A DNA stretch of 34,583 nucleotides from assembly GCA_947466695.1 (NCBI GenBank), contig CANIFC010000008.1, forward strand, positions 1 through 34,583. Reading direction: 5' to 3'. The DNA comes from Oxalobacteraceae bacterium (lineage in GTDB: Bacteria; Pseudomonadota; Gammaproteobacteria; Burkholderiales; Burkholderiaceae_D). The notes below the pieces were generated by a model. The model saw nothing but the letters and a program-made list of their open reading frames with translations, ran no database searches and was not told the origin of the DNA. Shown piece after piece: positions 22,106-30,220 of the stretch. Every line of letters starts with the position of its first letter. The first letter of the stretch is position 1. Position numbers and translations under genes: made by a program.

Positions 22106-23713
22106 ATGAACCGCACAGAAAACTTGGCTCAATTGGCAGACTCTGCAACATTATCCGAAGCGAATCGAACAAGCTTATTGCCACAGCGTATCCACGAAGT
22201 GTTTCTACCCTGGTCAGCCATCAACGCCAACCACATTGCCCTCAGTGACAGCGCTACATCGCTCACTTACGGCGCCCTGCCCGGTGTCGTCGATGCGGTT
22301 GCCGCGCATCTGGCCGAAGCGGGAGTGCGCCCCGGCGACCGCGTCTTGCTGGTGGCAGAAAATTGTGTGGCGCTGGCAGTGTGCCTGCTTGCCGTCAGTG
22401 CTCTGGGCGCCTGGTCCGTCACCGTCAACGCGCGGCTGAGCAAGCGCGAGATCGATACCTTTTCAGACCATTCCGGAGCACGTCGCGTGCTGTATTTTCA
22501 TGAGACTTCAAGCGATGCACTCACGCATGGCCAGGCGCAGGATGCCATTGAGGTCAGCTGGACCGGCATCGGGGCGCTCTTGCTAGGCCCGCTCAATACC
22601 GCAGCAATTGCCGAAGCGCACGAGACCGACACGGCCCGGCAAGTGGCGGTCATGGTCTACACCTCCGGTACGACGGGTGCGCCCAAGGCGGTCATGCTGA
22701 CGCAGAAAAATTTACTCTTCATCGGCAACAACAGCGGTCAGGTGCGCCGCCTGACACCTGTCGACACGGTGTATGGCGTACTGCCGCTGTCACATGTTTA
22801 TGGCTTGTCCGCCTTGCTGGTGGCGTCCCTGATGGCTGGAGCGCATCTGCATCTGGTGCCACGCTTTGTCGCCGCCGATCTGGCGCGCGCGCTGGCCGAA
22901 GACGGCATTACGGTCTTGCACGGCGCACCGGCCATGTTCGTGAGGCTCATTGAATACGCCAGCGAAGCGGGCATCAGCCTGAAGGCACCCCGCTTACGGG
23001 TCGTGCAATCGGGTGGCGCGCCCCTGACCTTGCCGTTAAAAACCGCGTTTGAAAAAACTTTCGGGCTGGTACTGCACAATGGCTACGGCATGACGGAAGC
23101 CTCACCCTCCATCTGCCAGACCAGGCTCGACACGCCAAGGCTAGACTGTTCGGTGGGCCAGGCCATTCCCGGGATTGAAGTGCGGCTCGACAATAGTATG
23201 TCAGGCACAGCCGGCTCCGTTACGGCGGACGAGGTGGGTGACAAAGTGGGAGAACTATGGGTATGCGGTCCCAATATCATGAAAGGCTACTACCGTGCGC
23301 CGGAACTGACGGCGCAAACCATCACGGCCGACGGCTGGCTGATGACGGGCGACCTGGCCCGCATCGAGGCAGACGGCGCCATTTTCATCGTGGGACGCAG
23401 CAAGGAACTCATCATCCGTTCCGGCTTTAATGTCTACCCGGTCGAGGTCGAACAAGTTCTTAATGCCCATCCGGACGTGCTGCACTCTGCTGTAGTGGGC
23501 CGCGAAGTGAATGGTAACGAAGAGGTGATCGCCTTCATCGAGACCAGACACGGAAGTGCGCTGGACCGAACTGCACTGAATCAGTTTTTAAAAAATAACC
23601 TGTCACCCTATAAAATTCCGGCAGAAATTATCGTGCTCGCGCATCTGCCGGCGGCACCCACCGGCAAGATACTCAAACACGAGTTGCGCCTGCTCGCCGC
23701 GGGCCGCACATAG
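22106..23713 (+). CDS. Acyl-CoA ligase (AMP-forming)
   Basis: A 535-residue adenylate-forming enzyme that activates a carboxylic acid with ATP and CoA. The phosphate-binding loop VYTSGTTGAPKAVML is at residues 184-198, NGYGMTEAS at 325-333, and the A7 aspartate TGDLARI at 414-420 (Asp416). The hinge RSKELIIRSGFNVYPVEVE is at 431-449 and the adenylation lysine is Lys521 in PTGKILK. ATG 22106 is preferred over the TTG 12 codons earlier, because AAGGAAG precedes it. The substrate pocket cannot be read by eye; cyclic, aromatic or medium-chain acids are all possible. First gene of the plus-strand arm, followed 88 bp later by the Liv transporter, so it probably activates what that transporter brings in. 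Confidence 0.92.
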   Translation: MNRTENLAQLADSATLSEANRTSLLPQRIHEVFLPWSAINANHIALSDSATSLTYGALPGVVDAVAAHLAEAGVRPGDRVLLVAENCVALAVCLLAVSALGAWSVTVNARLSKREIDTFSDHSGARRVLYFHETSSDALTHGQAQDAIEVSWTGIGALLLGPLNTAAIAEAHETDTARQVAVMVYTSGTTGAPKAVMLTQKNLLFIGNNSGQVRRLTPVDTVYGVLPLSHVYGLSALLVASLMAGAHLHLVPRFVAADLARALAEDGITVLHGAPAMFVRLIEYASEAGISLKAPRLRVVQSGGAPLTLPLKTAFEKTFGLVLHNGYGMTEASPSICQTRLDTPRLDCSVGQAIPGIEVRLDNSMSGTAGSVTADEVGDKVGELWVCGPNIMKGYYRAPELTAQTITADGWLMTGDLARIEADGAIFIVGRSKELIIRSGFNVYPVEVEQVLNAHPDVLHSAVVGREVNGNEEVIAFIETRHGSALDRTALNQFLKNNLSPYKIPAEIIVLAHLPAAPTGKILKHELRLLAAGRT

Positions 23714-23801
23714 GATCGTTTCAACAGTCTGGTGTAGTTAAGCAGTTAACAGCGCAGCAGTCAACAGCAGTCAAAACATCTAAAACCTAGAAGGAAGAGA
23801 C

Positions 23802-24962
23802 ATGAAATTGCAATTAGGAAAAATACTCGCGCTCAGCGCCGCCCTGCTCGCCAGCTCGGCCGGCGCCGAAGAATTTCTGGTCGGTGCGCATATGCCGCTG
23901 ACGGGAAACCTGGCCCGCTCCGGCAGCGCCTTCAACGAAGGTATCCAGAGTGCCGTCGACATGTTCAACCGCAGTAACGGCAAAAACACGATCAAGATGG
24001 TGACCATCGACGATGAGTCGGCACCGGCCAAGGCGGTTGCTGCGGTCGAGAAATTAAAATCGGAAAACGTCAACGCGATTATCGGAGGCTATGGTTCCAA
24101 CATCATCGGCCCGGCGTCCGACGCCGCCAACCGCTATAACATCACCTACATCACGGCGGGCGCGGTAAGTAATGAGCTGACCAAACGCGGTTACAAGACA
24201 TTTTTCCGCATCAACAATACCCGCGGCTACGAACTGGCTGTCGAAAAACTGCTGCTTGAAATGAAGGTCAAATCCATCTCCATCGTCTATTCCACCAAAG
24301 AAGCGACGACGGAACTGGCCAAGGATATCAACAAGTCGCTCGCCGCCAAAGGCATCAAGGTCACACTGCATGCCTTTGATCCCGCCATGACCGATTTTAA
24401 ACCCGTCATCAACAAGATCAAGTTGCAAGACAAGTCGGAAGTGATCCTCATGAGCGGCTATGAAACCGACTACGTCGGCATCATCCGCGCTGCACGGGTA
24501 TTGAAACCGGAAATCAAGTCCATCATCGGCGTCTGGTCACTGGCCACTGCCAAAATGGCCGCCGACTTTCCCGACCTGATGCCTAACGTCATCGGCACCG
24601 CCATGCTGCCATTCCCGACCGAATACAGCAGCGCTGAAGGCAAGCAATTTGCTGAAACCTACAAGCGCATGTTTGGTAAAGAAGTCGATTACCTGGCCCA
24701 GTTTGGCTACGTCAAGGCCAGCCTGCTGTTCGAGGCCATCTTGCGTGCACACACTGCCGGCACCCTCAAGAAAGGTGGCCTTTCGGAAGAATTGCGCAGC
24801 ACCAACCGCGACACCCTGATCGGCCGCGTGACCTTTGACGCCAGCGGTGACAACCCCAACTTTCAGCATCGCATGGGCCAGCATCAAGGCTCAAAAATCG
24901 TGATCGTCTCACCGGCGGCAGAAGCAAGCGGCGCCCTGAAATACCCGGCAGTGCCTTGGTAA
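23802..24962 (+). CDS. Branched-chain-type ABC transporter, periplasmic substrate-binding protein
   Basis: A 386-residue Leu/Ile/Val-binding fold receptor. It has a signal peptide of about 21 residues (MKLQLGKILALSAALLASSAGA) and then EEFLVGAHMPLTGNLARSGSAFNEGI, the usual ligand-loop opening. Other family segments are VTIDDESAPAKAVAAVEKL, NAIIGGYGSNIIGPASDAANRYNI and the C-terminal GRVTFDASGDNPNF. AAGGAAGAG lies just before the ATG. Receptors of this family also bind aromatic and dicarboxylic acids in catabolic clusters, and context favours that over amino acids. A stable hairpin separates it from the permease genes, consistent with the receptor being made in excess. Confidence 0.93.
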   Translation: MKLQLGKILALSAALLASSAGAEEFLVGAHMPLTGNLARSGSAFNEGIQSAVDMFNRSNGKNTIKMVTIDDESAPAKAVAAVEKLKSENVNAIIGGYGSNIIGPASDAANRYNITYITAGAVSNELTKRGYKTFFRINNTRGYELAVEKLLLEMKVKSISIVYSTKEATTELAKDINKSLAAKGIKVTLHAFDPAMTDFKPVINKIKLQDKSEVILMSGYETDYVGIIRAARVLKPEIKSIIGVWSLATAKMAADFPDLMPNVIGTAMLPFPTEYSSAEGKQFAETYKRMFGKEVDYLAQFGYVKASLLFEAILRAHTAGTLKKGGLSEELRSTNRDTLIGRVTFDASGDNPNFQHRMGQHQGSKIVIVSPAAEASGALKYPAVPW

Positions 24963-24972
24963 AACCTTATAT

Positions 24973-24994
24973 TCCGGGGCTTGACGGCCCCGGA
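24973..24994 (+). terminator. Intercistronic hairpin after the binding-protein gene
   Basis: TCCGGGGC (24973-24980), loop TTGACG, GCCCCGGA (24987-24994): a perfect 8-bp GC-rich stem 10 bp after the stop codon. There is no T-run, so it is more likely an mRNA-stabilising or partial attenuating element than a full terminator, since the permease genes follow at once. Confidence 0.6.
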
Positions 24995-25020
24995 GTCACC
25001 TCTTAGTCTGGATCTTCTCC

Positions 25021-25893
25021 ATGTTTGATCTCATCTTGCAATCGCTCTATTCGGGCATGCTGGTCGGCGGCGTGTATGCCCTGATCGCGCTCGGCCTGAG
25101 CCTGTCGTTCGGTACCATGCGCATCATCAATCTGGCGCACGGCGAACTGGTCCTGCTGGCCGCCTATATCGGCTACGCAGTCGAAAGCCGGCTCGACATT
25201 AACCCGATGCTGGCACTGCCCTTCGCGCTGGTCGCGGTGTGCCTGTGCTCGGCCATTATTTATTTCCTGGTGTCCTGCATCAAGCGTAACCGTGAACTCA
25301 ATTCGCTCATGCTCACTTTTGCCATTGGCATGATCCTGACCAATGCGGTGCTGTTGTTCTGGTCCAGCGACATCCGCTCGACCTCCTCGTCAACGATGCA
25401 GGACGCACTGCAGATCGGCAATCTCTACAGCATGTTCAGTGAACTGCTGTTCTTTGTCATCAGCCTGGTAGTTGCCCTGGCGCTGGGCTGGTGGCTGTCG
25501 CGTGGCTGGTATGGCCGCGCAGTGCGGGCGGTTTCCTCCAACCGCGACGCGGCCAAACTCATGGGCATCAACCCGTCCAGGGTCGAGCTGGCCTCGTTTC
25601 TGGTGGCCGGCGTATTAGCGACGATTGCCGGTATCGCCATTTATTCCAGCGGTGTCATTTCACCGCCTCTGGGTCACTCGCTGACCGTCAAGGCCTTCAT
25701 CATCACGGTGCTCGCCGGTGTGGGCTCGGTTCCGGGCGTGATCCTGGCGGCCTTCCTGCTGGGGATCGCCGAAGCGCTGACCGTCACCCTGTTCAGTTCA
25801 GCCCTGCAGGAACTGGCCGGCATGCTGCTGTTTTTAGTCGTGCTATTCATCATGCCGAACGGTTTGTTCGGCACCAACAAGCGCAGAGGATAA
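25021..25893 (+). CDS. Branched-chain-type ABC transporter permease, LivH type
   Basis: A 290-residue inner-membrane permease with about eight hydrophobic helices. It opens with LILQSLYSGMLVGGVYALIALGLSLSFGTMRIINLAHGEL, the LivH signature, and has SSNRDAAKLMGINPSRVE as the EAA-like cytoplasmic loop, and VLAGVGSVPGVILAAFLLG. Length is normal. No strong ribosome site is visible before the ATG, and the hairpin just upstream may influence access. Partners are the LivM-type permease 4 bp downstream and the two ATPases. Confidence 0.93.
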   Translation: MFDLILQSLYSGMLVGGVYALIALGLSLSFGTMRIINLAHGELVLLAAYIGYAVESRLDINPMLALPFALVAVCLCSAIIYFLVSCIKRNRELNSLMLTFAIGMILTNAVLLFWSSDIRSTSSSTMQDALQIGNLYSMFSELLFFVISLVVALALGWWLSRGWYGRAVRAVSSNRDAAKLMGINPSRVELASFLVAGVLATIAGIAIYSSGVISPPLGHSLTVKAFIITVLAGVGSVPGVILAAFLLGIAEALTVTLFSSALQELAGMLLFLVVLFIMPNGLFGTNKRRG

Positions 25894-25897
25894 GCAC

Positions 25898-26845
25898 ATG
25901 AAAAAAATCTTATGGCCGGCAATCATCTTGCTTTACCTGATCGTACCGGCCTTACTCAAGGGTGACAGTTACCTGCTCAGCCTGACTGTGTCGGCGCTCA
26001 TCGTGGCCGGCATCGCCGTATCGTGGGCCTTGCTTGGCAACCTCGGTGGCATGATCAGTTTTGGTCACGCTGCGTTCTTCGGTATCGGCGCCTACGCTTC
26101 CGCCATTTTGACGATGAAGTTTGGCTGGCCGGTGCTGCTGGCGATTCCGGCAGCCGGCGCCTGCGCCTCGCTCGCGTCGCTGGCGATGCTGCCGGCATTG
26201 CGCCTGTCGGGACCGTATTTTGCGCTCGCCATCCTGGCCTATGCGCATATTTTCCGCATTCTTGCCACGCAGATGTCGTCGCTGACGGGCGGCTCGGCCG
26301 GTATTTCCTCCATCCCTGGCTTACCCGGCTTTGCCACTCCCAACCTGCTCAGCGGCCTTGGCCCCTACTTTCTGGCGCTTACGCTGGTACTCGCCTTTTG
26401 CCTGGTGTATTCCCGCGTGCACAGCAGCTATTACGGCATTGCCTTGCGCGCCATGCATGACAGCGAAGACGCCACCAGAATATTGGGCGTCAACAGTGTC
26501 ATGCTCAAGGCGTGGATGCTGTTGCTGTCGGCATTCATGGCCGGTATGGTGGGCGCATTTAACGCGCATATCATTAATTTTCTCGAGCCCGATTATGCCT
26601 TTAGCAGCACCTGGAGCATCTTGCCCATCATCGCAGCTATTTTTGGCGGCTATCGCACCATCACCGGCCCGATGATCGGTGCCATCGTGATCTACATGCT
26701 GGACCAGCTGGTTTTCAAGGCGATGTTTTCGTCCGGCCACCAGATTATCCTGGGGGTCGTACTGGCTGCCATGATCTTGCTGGCACCCGACGGTCTGCTC
26801 TCGCTGTTCAACCAGCGTAAAGGAAAAAAACATGCTCAGGCTTGA
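25898..26845 (+). CDS. Branched-chain-type ABC transporter permease, LivM type
   Basis: A 315-residue permease. It shows GNLGGMISFGHAAFFGIGAYASA, the LivM hallmark, GPYFALAILAYAHIFRIL, the cytoplasmic loop RAMHDSEDATRILGVN, and AAIFGGYRTITGPMIGAIVIYML near the end. There are about nine hydrophobic helices. It starts 4 bp after livH-type stop and overlaps the ATPase gene by 14 bp. The product forms the membrane channel with the LivH-type protein. Confidence 0.93.
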   Translation: MKKILWPAIILLYLIVPALLKGDSYLLSLTVSALIVAGIAVSWALLGNLGGMISFGHAAFFGIGAYASAILTMKFGWPVLLAIPAAGACASLASLAMLPALRLSGPYFALAILAYAHIFRILATQMSSLTGGSAGISSIPGLPGFATPNLLSGLGPYFLALTLVLAFCLVYSRVHSSYYGIALRAMHDSEDATRILGVNSVMLKAWMLLLSAFMAGMVGAFNAHIINFLEPDYAFSSTWSILPIIAAIFGGYRTITGPMIGAIVIYMLDQLVFKAMFSSGHQIILGVVLAAMILLAPDGLLSLFNQRKGKKHAQA

Positions 26846-27545
26846 TGCACTCACGATTGAATTTGGCGGTCTTACCGCCCTGAACAATGTCAGCTTTTCC
26901 ATGGGCACCGATCAGGTAGTGGGCCTGGTCGGCCCCAATGGTGCCGGCAAGACCACGCTGTTCAATGCCATTTCAGGCCTGGTCCGGCCGACCCGCGGCA
27001 CGGTGAGCTTTAACGGTGACGACATCACCCGCAAACCGATGTACAACCGCGCCCGCATTGGTATCGGCCTCACCTTCCAGATCCCGCAACCGCTGCATGA
27101 ACTGACGGTACGCGAAAACCTGATCGTGGCACAGCGTTTTGGCAATGGCAAGGTCGACCAGACCCGCATCGACGAGATTCTCGACTTCATGGATCTCACT
27201 GCCCAGGCCGGCCGCGACGCCGCTACCGGCCTGGCGTTACAGGAACTCAAACGGCTGGAAGTGGCCAAGGCGCTGGCAACCGAACCGCAATTGCTGCTGC
27301 TTGACGAAGTGCTGGCCGGACTCGAAACCAATGCCAAACGCTACTTCACGGCAAAACTCGAAGAGATGCACCGCAAGTTCAAGATCGGCATATTGATCAT
27401 CGAGCATGATATCGAGACCGTGTCCAAACTGTGCCAGCGGGTGGTCGTGCTTAATTTTGGCGAAGTCATCGCCGACGGTGATCCGCAGACCGTGTTTCGC
27501 GATCCCCTGGTCATCCAAAGCTACACAGGAGCAGCCCATGCTTGA
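26832..27545 (+). CDS. Branched-chain-type ABC transporter ATPase, LivG type, with degenerate signature motif
   Basis: A 237-residue ATPase. Walker A is GPNGAGKTTLF (about residues 35-45), the Q-loop TFQIPQPLHELTV, Walker B LLLLDEVLAGLE and the switch His in IIEHDIETV. The signature that normally reads LSxGxxRRLE is here LALQELKRLEVAKAL, without the Ser-x-Gly pair. Similar departures occur in some LivG proteins of catabolic clusters, so the gene is probably functional. The partner ATPase next door has a canonical signature, meaning only one of the two composite sites would be standard. Start by overlap with the permease gene and AAAGG upstream. Confidence 0.9.
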   Translation: MLRLDALTIEFGGLTALNNVSFSMGTDQVVGLVGPNGAGKTTLFNAISGLVRPTRGTVSFNGDDITRKPMYNRARIGIGLTFQIPQPLHELTVRENLIVAQRFGNGKVDQTRIDEILDFMDLTAQAGRDAATGLALQELKRLEVAKALATEPQLLLLDEVLAGLETNAKRYFTAKLEEMHRKFKIGILIIEHDIETVSKLCQRVVVLNFGEVIADGDPQTVFRDPLVIQSYTGAAHA

Positions 27546-28239
27546 AGTTCGTCAACTGCGCGCCGGTTACGGCGCCATCAATGTCCTGTGGGATGTCAAC
27601 CTCGATTTTGTCGCGGGTCAGCTCACCACCATCGTCGGCCCCAATGGCGCTGGCAAATCGACCTTGCTCAAGGCCATCATGGGCCTGATCAAGCCCTCTG
27701 CCGGCGAAGTGCTGCTCAGTGGCAGCTCGCTCGCCAGCCGCAATACCTGGGATATGCCCGATATGGGCGTGGCGCTGATACCGGAAGGCCGCATGGTATT
27801 TCGCGACATGAACATCGAAGAGAATCTCATCATGGGTGCGTTTCCCAAAACCAAGCGGGCCGCGATGGGACACAATATCGAGCGCGCCTACACGTTGTTT
27901 CCCAAACTCAAGGAACGCCGCCGCCAGATGGCCGGATCGCTGTCCGGCGGTGAGGCGCAGATGCTGGCGATTGCACGCGGCCTGATGGCTGAACCGCGCC
28001 TGTTGTTGATCGATGAACCGTCACTGGGTCTCTCGCCGCTGATCGTGCAGGAGATTTTTGCGATCTTGCAAAAACTTAAAGAAGACGGCGTCACCATCGT
28101 TCTGGTGGAACAAAATACCCACATGGCAGTCAAGGTGGCCGACCGGGTATTCATGATGCGCAGCGGTAAAGTGGTGCTGGATCAGCCGGCAGCCAACGTT
28201 GACCTGGCAACGCTGCACGACATGTATTTTTCACTGTAA
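27538..28239 (+). CDS. Branched-chain-type ABC transporter ATPase, LivF type
   Basis: A 233-residue ATPase. Walker A VGPNGAGKSTLLK, Q-loop region IPEGRMVFRDMNIEENL, canonical signature LSGGEAQMLAIARGL, Walker B RLLLIDEPSLGLSP and switch histidine-type segment VLVEQNTHMAVKVADR. This motif set and length are those of LivF. The ATG at 27538 overlaps the preceding gene by 8 bp and has CAGGAG seven bases upstream; a longer reading from 27406 lies in the other gene's frame and is rejected. It energises import with the LivG-type subunit. Confidence 0.94.
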   Translation: MLEVRQLRAGYGAINVLWDVNLDFVAGQLTTIVGPNGAGKSTLLKAIMGLIKPSAGEVLLSGSSLASRNTWDMPDMGVALIPEGRMVFRDMNIEENLIMGAFPKTKRAAMGHNIERAYTLFPKLKERRRQMAGSLSGGEAQMLAIARGLMAEPRLLLIDEPSLGLSPLIVQEIFAILQKLKEDGVTIVLVEQNTHMAVKVADRVFMMRSGKVVLDQPAANVDLATLHDMYFSL

Positions 28240-28404
28240 GGAAAGCGCAGGCAGAACAACGCTTTTTAAAGTGGTTGAGGCGATATGGAGTGCATTTGCA
28301 CTTCGTACCGGGATAGAAGCGTAAGATGCTCATTTTCCTGCAGCGGCCCGATCGCCACCGGAACCGCCAAGTTCATCAAGTTCACCAGGATCAGCACATT
28401 GACC

Positions 28405-29259
28405 ATGACTACCTTGCCACCACACGATTCCGGGGCCGCCCCGCTTGATCCCGTCAAATCCAACATCAAGGAAGACCGCCATTTCGTCACTGCACTGGCG
28501 CGCGGTCTTGAGGTGCTGGCGTGCTTTCGCTCCAGCGACAGGATGCTGGGAAACCAGGAACTGTCAGAGCGCAGCAAGTTGCCAAAATCAACGGTATCGC
28601 GCCTCACCTACACCCTGACCAAGCTGGGCTATCTGCAGTATGTTGACAATTACGGAAAATATCGCCTGGGATCGGCCACGCTGGCGCTCGGCAGTTCCAT
28701 GCTGGCCAAACTCGATGTACGCCAGCTGGCGCGTCCCTACATGCAGGAACTGGCGGAATTTTCCCAGGGCATGGTGTCGCTGGGCATGCGCGACCGGCTC
28801 AGCATGATTTACATTGAAAACCGCCGCAGCCAGACCGCCCTGACCCTGAGCCTGGATGTCGGTTCGCGCATTCCCATCGCCACCACGGCCATGGGGCGCG
28901 CCTACCTTGCCGTGGCAAGCAACAGCGAGCGCAATGACGTACTGGAACGGGTGCGCGAGCTCGATGAGATCGCATGGCCAAAAATCCGCGATGGCATCAT
29001 GCGCGGTCTTGACGAGTACCAGAGCATCGGCTGCTGCACGTCGTTTGGCGACTGGCAAAAAGACGTCAATGCGATTGCGATCGGTTTTAAACCCGATGAC
29101 GGCAGCGCGGCGCTGGCGATCAATTGTGGCGGTCCGGCATTTAACCTCTCACCAGAATTTCTACTGAAAGAAGTGCAGCCACGCCTGATCGATCTGGTTG
29201 CGCGCTTGCAGCATTCTCTGGCCAGTGGCATTTCGCCGCACGGCACGGGACGCAGCTAG
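28405..29259 (+). CDS. IclR-family transcriptional regulator
   Basis: A 284-residue regulator. The N-terminal winged helix-turn-helix is at about residues 25-85 (TALARGLEVLACF, NQELSERSKLPKSTVSRLTYTLTKLGYL). The C-terminal effector domain is marked by GSRIPIATTAMGRAYLA, the family ligand-pocket loop, and later ALAINCGGPAF. ATG 28405 is preferred because the 40 codons upstream are not IclR-like, though no strong ribosome site is seen. It follows the transporter on the same strand at 165 bp and probably senses the pathway substrate or its CoA ester. The operators it binds are probably the twin palindromes at 21776 and 21913 (inference). Confidence 0.9.
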   Translation: MTTLPPHDSGAAPLDPVKSNIKEDRHFVTALARGLEVLACFRSSDRMLGNQELSERSKLPKSTVSRLTYTLTKLGYLQYVDNYGKYRLGSATLALGSSMLAKLDVRQLARPYMQELAEFSQGMVSLGMRDRLSMIYIENRRSQTALTLSLDVGSRIPIATTAMGRAYLAVASNSERNDVLERVRELDEIAWPKIRDGIMRGLDEYQSIGCCTSFGDWQKDVNAIAIGFKPDDGSAALAINCGGPAFNLSPEFLLKEVQPRLIDLVARLQHSLASGISPHGTGRS

Positions 29260-29260
29260 C

Positions 29261-29327
29261 GTGTGCGCTGGTGTGCACTGAAACAGGCGCAAAAACAGAC
29301 ACAAGAACAGGCCCAAAACAGGCACAG
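29261..29327. repeat. Tandem 10-bp and 12-bp repeats after the IclR gene
   Basis: GTGTGCGCTG/GTGTGCACTG (29261-29280) is followed by four imperfect 12-bp units of the form AAACAGGCGCAA (29281-29327). They begin one base after the IclR stop codon. Confidence 0.8.
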
Positions 29328-29504
29328 CTTGCGCTACGTTCATCAAAAAGGCGATTCCCTAAGCGATCTGCGAATTTTTCGCGTATGGTAAATTATTTAT
29401 AAAACGTAAAAATAAAATAGGAATAGACACCCGCCACAAGACGCACTGATGCGTAAAAACGGTACTCTGGTGCACAACCTGAACCGCATGCCAGGCTATT
29501 TGGC

Positions 29505-29516
29505 ACAACATGTTGT
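29505..29516. repeat. Perfect 12-bp palindrome in the convergent intergenic region
   Basis: ACAACATGTTGT lies 18 bp beyond the 3' end of the DJ-1-type gene, in the gap between convergent genes. No T-run follows, so it is only a weak terminator candidate; a protein-binding site is also possible. Confidence 0.4.
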
Positions 29517-29534
29517 TCAGGTGTCTTGCCTTAA

Positions 29535-30215
29535 TTACGCCAGCAGCGCCATCAGGGCACGGGCGGCAAGTTCGGATGAGGCTGGATTTTGGCCAGTCAC
29601 GAGCAAGCCATCAGTCAGGACATAAGGCGCCCAGTCAGCACCTTTGGAGTAATCGCCACCATTTTTCTTGAGCATATCCTCCACCAGAAATGGCACGATA
29701 TCGGTCAGGCCAACAGCCGCTTCTTCAGTGTTGGTAAAACCGGTCACTTTTTTACCCTGGACAACGGACGTACCATCGGCCAATTTTGGATGTCGCAGTA
29801 CCCCTGGTGCATGACATACCGCAGCAACCGGCTTGCCGGCAGCAAACATGGTTTCAATCAGGGCGATCGAGGCGGCGTCTTCAGCCAGATCCCACAAAGG
29901 ACCATGACCACCCGGATAAAATACGGCATCAAAATCTGCTGCAGCGACGCCGTTCAGTTTCAGGGTGTTTGCCAGCACTGCCTGCGCGGCTGTATCTGCC
30001 TTGAAGCGCAGTGTCGCTTCGGTCTGCGAACCGGCATCATCACTCTTTGGGTCCAGCGGTGGCTGGCCACCAAGTGGCGAGACTAAAGTGATCGTCGCAC
30101 CGGCATCTTTAAAAACATAATAAGGAGCGGCGAACTCTTCGAGCCAGAAACCGGTTTTTTCGCCAGTCGTGCCAAGTTTGTCGTGCGAGGTTAAAACCAT
30201 TAATATTTTCATCAT
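29535..30215 (-). CDS. DJ-1/PfpI-superfamily protein, Hsp31/glyoxalase III-like
   Basis: A 226-residue class I glutamine-amidotransferase-like protein. The nucleophile elbow is AVCHAPGVL (Cys134, His135) and the conserved acidic partner lies in GEKTGFWLEE (Glu19). FYPGGHGPLWDL and KKVTGFTNTEE are typical of the Hsp31-like group, which converts methylglyoxal to lactate without cofactor or repairs glycated groups. Two ATGs stand side by side; AGGA is 6 bases from the second, so the protein may start one residue later. It begins 6 bp after the CurA-type reductase gene and is surely co-transcribed. Reactive-carbonyl detoxification is the shared theme. Confidence 0.88.
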   Translation of the reverse strand: MMKILMVLTSHDKLGTTGEKTGFWLEEFAAPYYVFKDAGATITLVSPLGGQPPLDPKSDDAGSQTEATLRFKADTAAQAVLANTLKLNGVAAADFDAVFYPGGHGPLWDLAEDAASIALIETMFAAGKPVAAVCHAPGVLRHPKLADGTSVVQGKKVTGFTNTEEAAVGLTDIVPFLVEDMLKKNGGDYSKGADWAPYVLTDGLLVTGQNPASSELAARALMALLA

Positions 30216-30220
30216 GAATC

